In this document: piece after piece, positions 20,540-21,973 of the stretch
How positions within the stretch are numbered: position 1 is the stretch's first letter
Layout: each line of letters starts with the position of its first letter
NCBI RefSeq assembly: GCF_905187505.1
Contig: NZ_CAJJIC010000034.1
Span: 1 to 21,973 of the forward strand
Source of the DNA: an uncultured Mailhella sp.
GTDB lineage: Bacteria; Desulfobacterota; Desulfovibrionia; Desulfovibrionales; Desulfovibrionaceae
Reading direction: 5' to 3'
DNA: 21,973 bases
Program-made: the position numbers and the translations under genes
The notes under the pieces: model-generated
The model's database searches: none
The model's input: only the letters and a program-made list of their open reading frames with translations
What the model was told of the DNA's origin: nothing

Positions 20540-20953
20540 ATGTTTCGTCATTGGTTGATGGCTGCGGCGTTCTGCGGTCTTGTTGCGGCACCCTGCAGCT
20601 CTTTTGCCGCCAACGAATCCAAGATTCAGACCGATCTGAACACTTTTGCCCATCAGTACGTCAAGAGCGCCAACAAGCGCATGACGGTCAATCGTGCGCG
20701 TCCGCAGGTCGTGAAGCGCGGCTCCACGTACGTTGCGACGTTTACGGAAATCGACCAGGAGACGGTCACGGCCCAGATGCGTAAAAGCAACAGCAAGCAT
20801 TTTGAATACGTTGCCACGCTTTCCTATAATGAGCTGACCTTTGAATCCGTAGGCAAGACCCGCAAGGAAGCGACCAGCGGCCAGTTCCGCTGCGTGAAGG
20901 TGCGCAAGCTTACCGAGCTTCCCCGCTATGTGAAAGGCAAGTGGGAAAACTGA
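20540..20953 (+). CDS. Small secreted protein of unknown function
   Basis: The 137-residue precursor starts with a Sec signal peptide (about 1-23, MFRHWLMAAAFCGLVAAPCSSFA). It has no proper lipobox, since the Cys follows Pro. The mature part is about 113 residues, basic and beta-rich (GSTYVATFTEIDQETVTAQMR, then FEYVATLSYNELTFESVGKT), with one Cys near the end. I recognise no family. GGAG lies 7 nt before the ATG at 20540. It follows the VWA-OmpA gene by 62 nt and may be translated from its read-through transcript, suggesting a shared envelope role. It is the last gene with host-like composition before the AT-rich segment. Confidence 0.75.
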   Translation: MFRHWLMAAAFCGLVAAPCSSFAANESKIQTDLNTFAHQYVKSANKRMTVNRARPQVVKRGSTYVATFTEIDQETVTAQMRKSNSKHFEYVATLSYNELTFESVGKTRKEATSGQFRCVKVRKLTELPRYVKGKWEN

Positions 20954-20962
20954 TTTTCTTAC

Positions 20963-20979
20963 GGAAAAAAAGCCCCCTC
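20963..20979 (+). other. Apparent half terminator at the composition break
   Basis: GGAAAAAAAGCCCCCTC looks like the left half (A-run plus C-rich arm) of an intrinsic terminator of the preceding gene. No matching GGGGGC plus T-run occurs anywhere downstream in the window. Composition turns AT-rich immediately afterwards. This is the probable boundary of the acquired segment, or an assembly join. Confidence 0.45.
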
Positions 20980-21019
20980 AAACGAGCAATGTCATTTAGT
21001 TAAGGTTTTTACAAAAGAA

Positions 21020-21057
21020 CACCCGTCCACTCCACAAAAGTGAACGGGTGCTTTTTT
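21020..21057. terminator. Terminator between the host gene and aac(6'), probably bidirectional
   Basis: CACCCGTCCAC (21020-21030) pairs with GTGAACGGGTG (21040-21050) with one mismatch. It is followed by CTTTTTT on the plus strand and by a weaker T-rich run on the minus strand. It lies 36 nt downstream of the aac(6') stop, so it probably ends the resistance transcript. Confidence 0.75.
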
Positions 21058-21092
21058 GAATTGGACATTTGAAAAGTTAGATTTCATTAACA

Positions 21093-21629
21093 TTACGCTT
21101 TCCATTCCATCAACACGCAATCTTCCTTCTTCCCTTCGTGTAACTCATGTTCGGGAAGCTCTTTAATAATTTCAAATCCTGCCTTCTGATATGCTCGTAT
21201 CGCTCGCGGATTGTTTTTTCGTGGGTCAAGAATCACCCCGTCAGCACACATTTCCGTTCGTAGATATTGACATGCCACTCGGCAGTATTCTGTACCGATT
21301 CCCATATTCCAATATTCTGGCTCACCGATAAATTGGTCCATCGCATAAATCTTTTTATCAGTCTTATGGTAATTATATTCGTCGAAATGCTCGCCCTGAA
21401 CTCTATATATCTGTGCGTAACCGATGGGAATTGTATCATATTCAATGATGACTCGATAAATTTCATCCGCCCATTGTTCAGTATAATGCTCACAAATCGT
21501 TTCCTGTGTATGCTTCTTATCTCTACCGTCGTAAAATTCAAGAACACGGTCGTCCGTCAACCATTTTAACATAAGAAGTAAATCATCCTTGTTCATCGGA
21601 CGAAATGAGACTCGCTTTGCTTCCAACAT
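21093..21629 (-). CDS. aac(6'): Aminoglycoside 6'-N-acetyltransferase, AAC(6')-Im/Ie type
   Basis: This 178-residue GNAT enzyme transfers acetyl from acetyl-CoA to the 6'-amino group of aminoglycosides such as tobramycin, kanamycin and amikacin. It is clearly related to the AAC(6') half of the bifunctional AAC(6')-Ie/APH(2'')-Ia. Shared segments are LMLKWLTDDRVLEFYDGRDKK, MDQFIGEPEYWNMGIGT with the acetyl-CoA loop, and ILDPRKNNPRAIRAYQKAGFE, ending HELHEGKKEDC. From memory the closest named variant is AAC(6')-Im. The ATG at 21629 is preferred over 21644 because GAGGTG lies just upstream and 178 residues is the family length. Codon use is AT-rich, unlike the host genes. It lies 42 nt downstream of aph(2'') on the same strand, the order known for the Ib/Im pair. 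Confidence 0.93.
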   Translation of the reverse strand: MLEAKRVSFRPMNKDDLLLMLKWLTDDRVLEFYDGRDKKHTQETICEHYTEQWADEIYRVIIEYDTIPIGYAQIYRVQGEHFDEYNYHKTDKKIYAMDQFIGEPEYWNMGIGTEYCRVACQYLRTEMCADGVILDPRKNNPRAIRAYQKAGFEIIKELPEHELHEGKKEDCVLMEWKA

Positions 21630-21671
21630 AATCACCTCTTCCATGATATAATCTCATAACACTTTTTCCTA

Positions 21672-21973
21672 CTAAAATATAAACCTCCCCACTTGTGTCT
21701 GTAGCAATTCAGAAACCCCTTTGGTCAACATTTTCCTATCGTTTCGTATATAACCATAAATAATTTGGTCTATAGCCCAATACACATCATTAAGCTCTGC
21801 TTTTCTTTCTGCCACCTCTGGTTCCTTGTGCTGATAGTACCTCAAAACTCTTCTGCCAAAGTCTTTCCCAAAATCATCTTCACTACAATCCAACAAACAC
21901 AAAAAGTCATTATCTGGGTCACCGACAATATAATCACCAAAATCAATAACTCCAAACAGTCTATTATTTTTAA
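21672..21973 (-). CDS. aph(2''): Aminoglycoside 2''-phosphotransferase, APH(2'')-Ib type, 3' third only
   Basis: The last 99 residues are visible; the 5' two thirds lie beyond the right edge. APH(2'') enzymes phosphorylate the 2''-hydroxyl of gentamicin-type aminoglycosides. The visible part begins just before the metal-binding activation segment VIDFGDYIVGDPDNDF, the kinase DFG-like motif with the catalytic-site Asp. The C-terminal helical region follows (YYQHKEPEVAERKAELNDVYW, IIYGYIRNDRKMLTKGVSELLQ). It resembles APH(2'')-Ib as I remember it, with several substitutions, so the exact subtype is open. The DNA is AT-rich and foreign in style. It is upstream of aac(6') and presumably co-transcribed from a promoter outside the window. 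Confidence 0.92.
   Translation of the reverse strand, partial: KNNRLFGVIDFGDYIVGDPDNDFLCLLDCSEDDFGKDFGRRVLRYYQHKEPEVAERKAELNDVYWAIDQIIYGYIRNDRKMLTKGVSELLQTQVGRFIF

Noticed and set aside
21267..21569. Plus-strand frame opposite aac(6')
   Set aside because: It is a shadow of a clearly recognised acetyltransferase gene and has no supporting signals.
1..21973. CRISPR arrays, transposases, integrases or rRNA genes
   Set aside because: No regularly spaced repeats, transposase or integrase motifs, or rRNA sequence were seen, even beside the foreign-looking right end.

Overview
The window looks like a piece of a Desulfovibrionaceae chromosome, that is, a sulfite- or sulfate-reducing deltaproteobacterium and probably a gut-associated one such as the Desulfovibrio, Bilophila or Mailhella group. 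The evidence is a true DsrC with both C-terminal cysteines, the gene order hisC-cmk-ispE-tRNA-Gln-prs-rplY that I associate with this family, and GC-rich coding DNA with Shine-Dalgarno sites ahead of almost every gene. The last ~1 kb has a very different, AT-rich composition and carries two aminoglycoside-resistance genes of the type known from Gram-positive gut bacteria. This is either a recent horizontal acquisition or an assembly join.

Layout. The left edge holds the 5' part of trmFO on the minus strand, divergent from a monocistronic EF-G paralogue that lacks several canonical GTPase residues. A minus-strand EVE-domain gene follows, convergent with the EF-G gene across a strong hairpin region. 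Next comes a plus-strand run: a small unrecognised protein, an M16C (PreP-type) metalloprotease, a membrane-anchored TPR protein, and a very large 7TM hybrid histidine-kinase-like protein. In that last protein every phosphotransfer or ATP-binding motif I could align appears eroded. The protease, TPR and kinase-like genes are packed 15-25 nt apart and are probably co-transcribed. A universal stress protein gene with its own promoter and terminator closes this section.

The central housekeeping cluster is hisC, cmk (with an unexplained ~120-residue C-terminal extension), ispE, tRNA-Gln(TTG), prs, rplY (CTC-type bL25) and ruvC. It covers histidine and nucleotide metabolism, isoprenoid synthesis, translation and recombination.

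After ruvC there is a 775-nt stretch without a confident protein gene. It contains stem-loops, a repeated promoter-like element and an AT-rich segment ending in a consensus sigma-54 promoter. A perfect IHF-consensus site lies just upstream of that promoter, and a strong intrinsic terminator lies ~60 nt downstream. This looks like a sigma-54-controlled small RNA of about 70 nt, or an attenuated leader of the next gene, and is the best candidate here for something undescribed. A YchJ-type SEC-C protein, dsrC with a long structured leader and three 3' hairpins, a secreted VWA-OmpA protein and a small secreted protein follow. The host-like DNA ends near 20,978, apparently inside a terminator. The AT-rich tail then carries a complete aac(6') gene and the 3' third of an aph(2'') gene, both on the minus strand.
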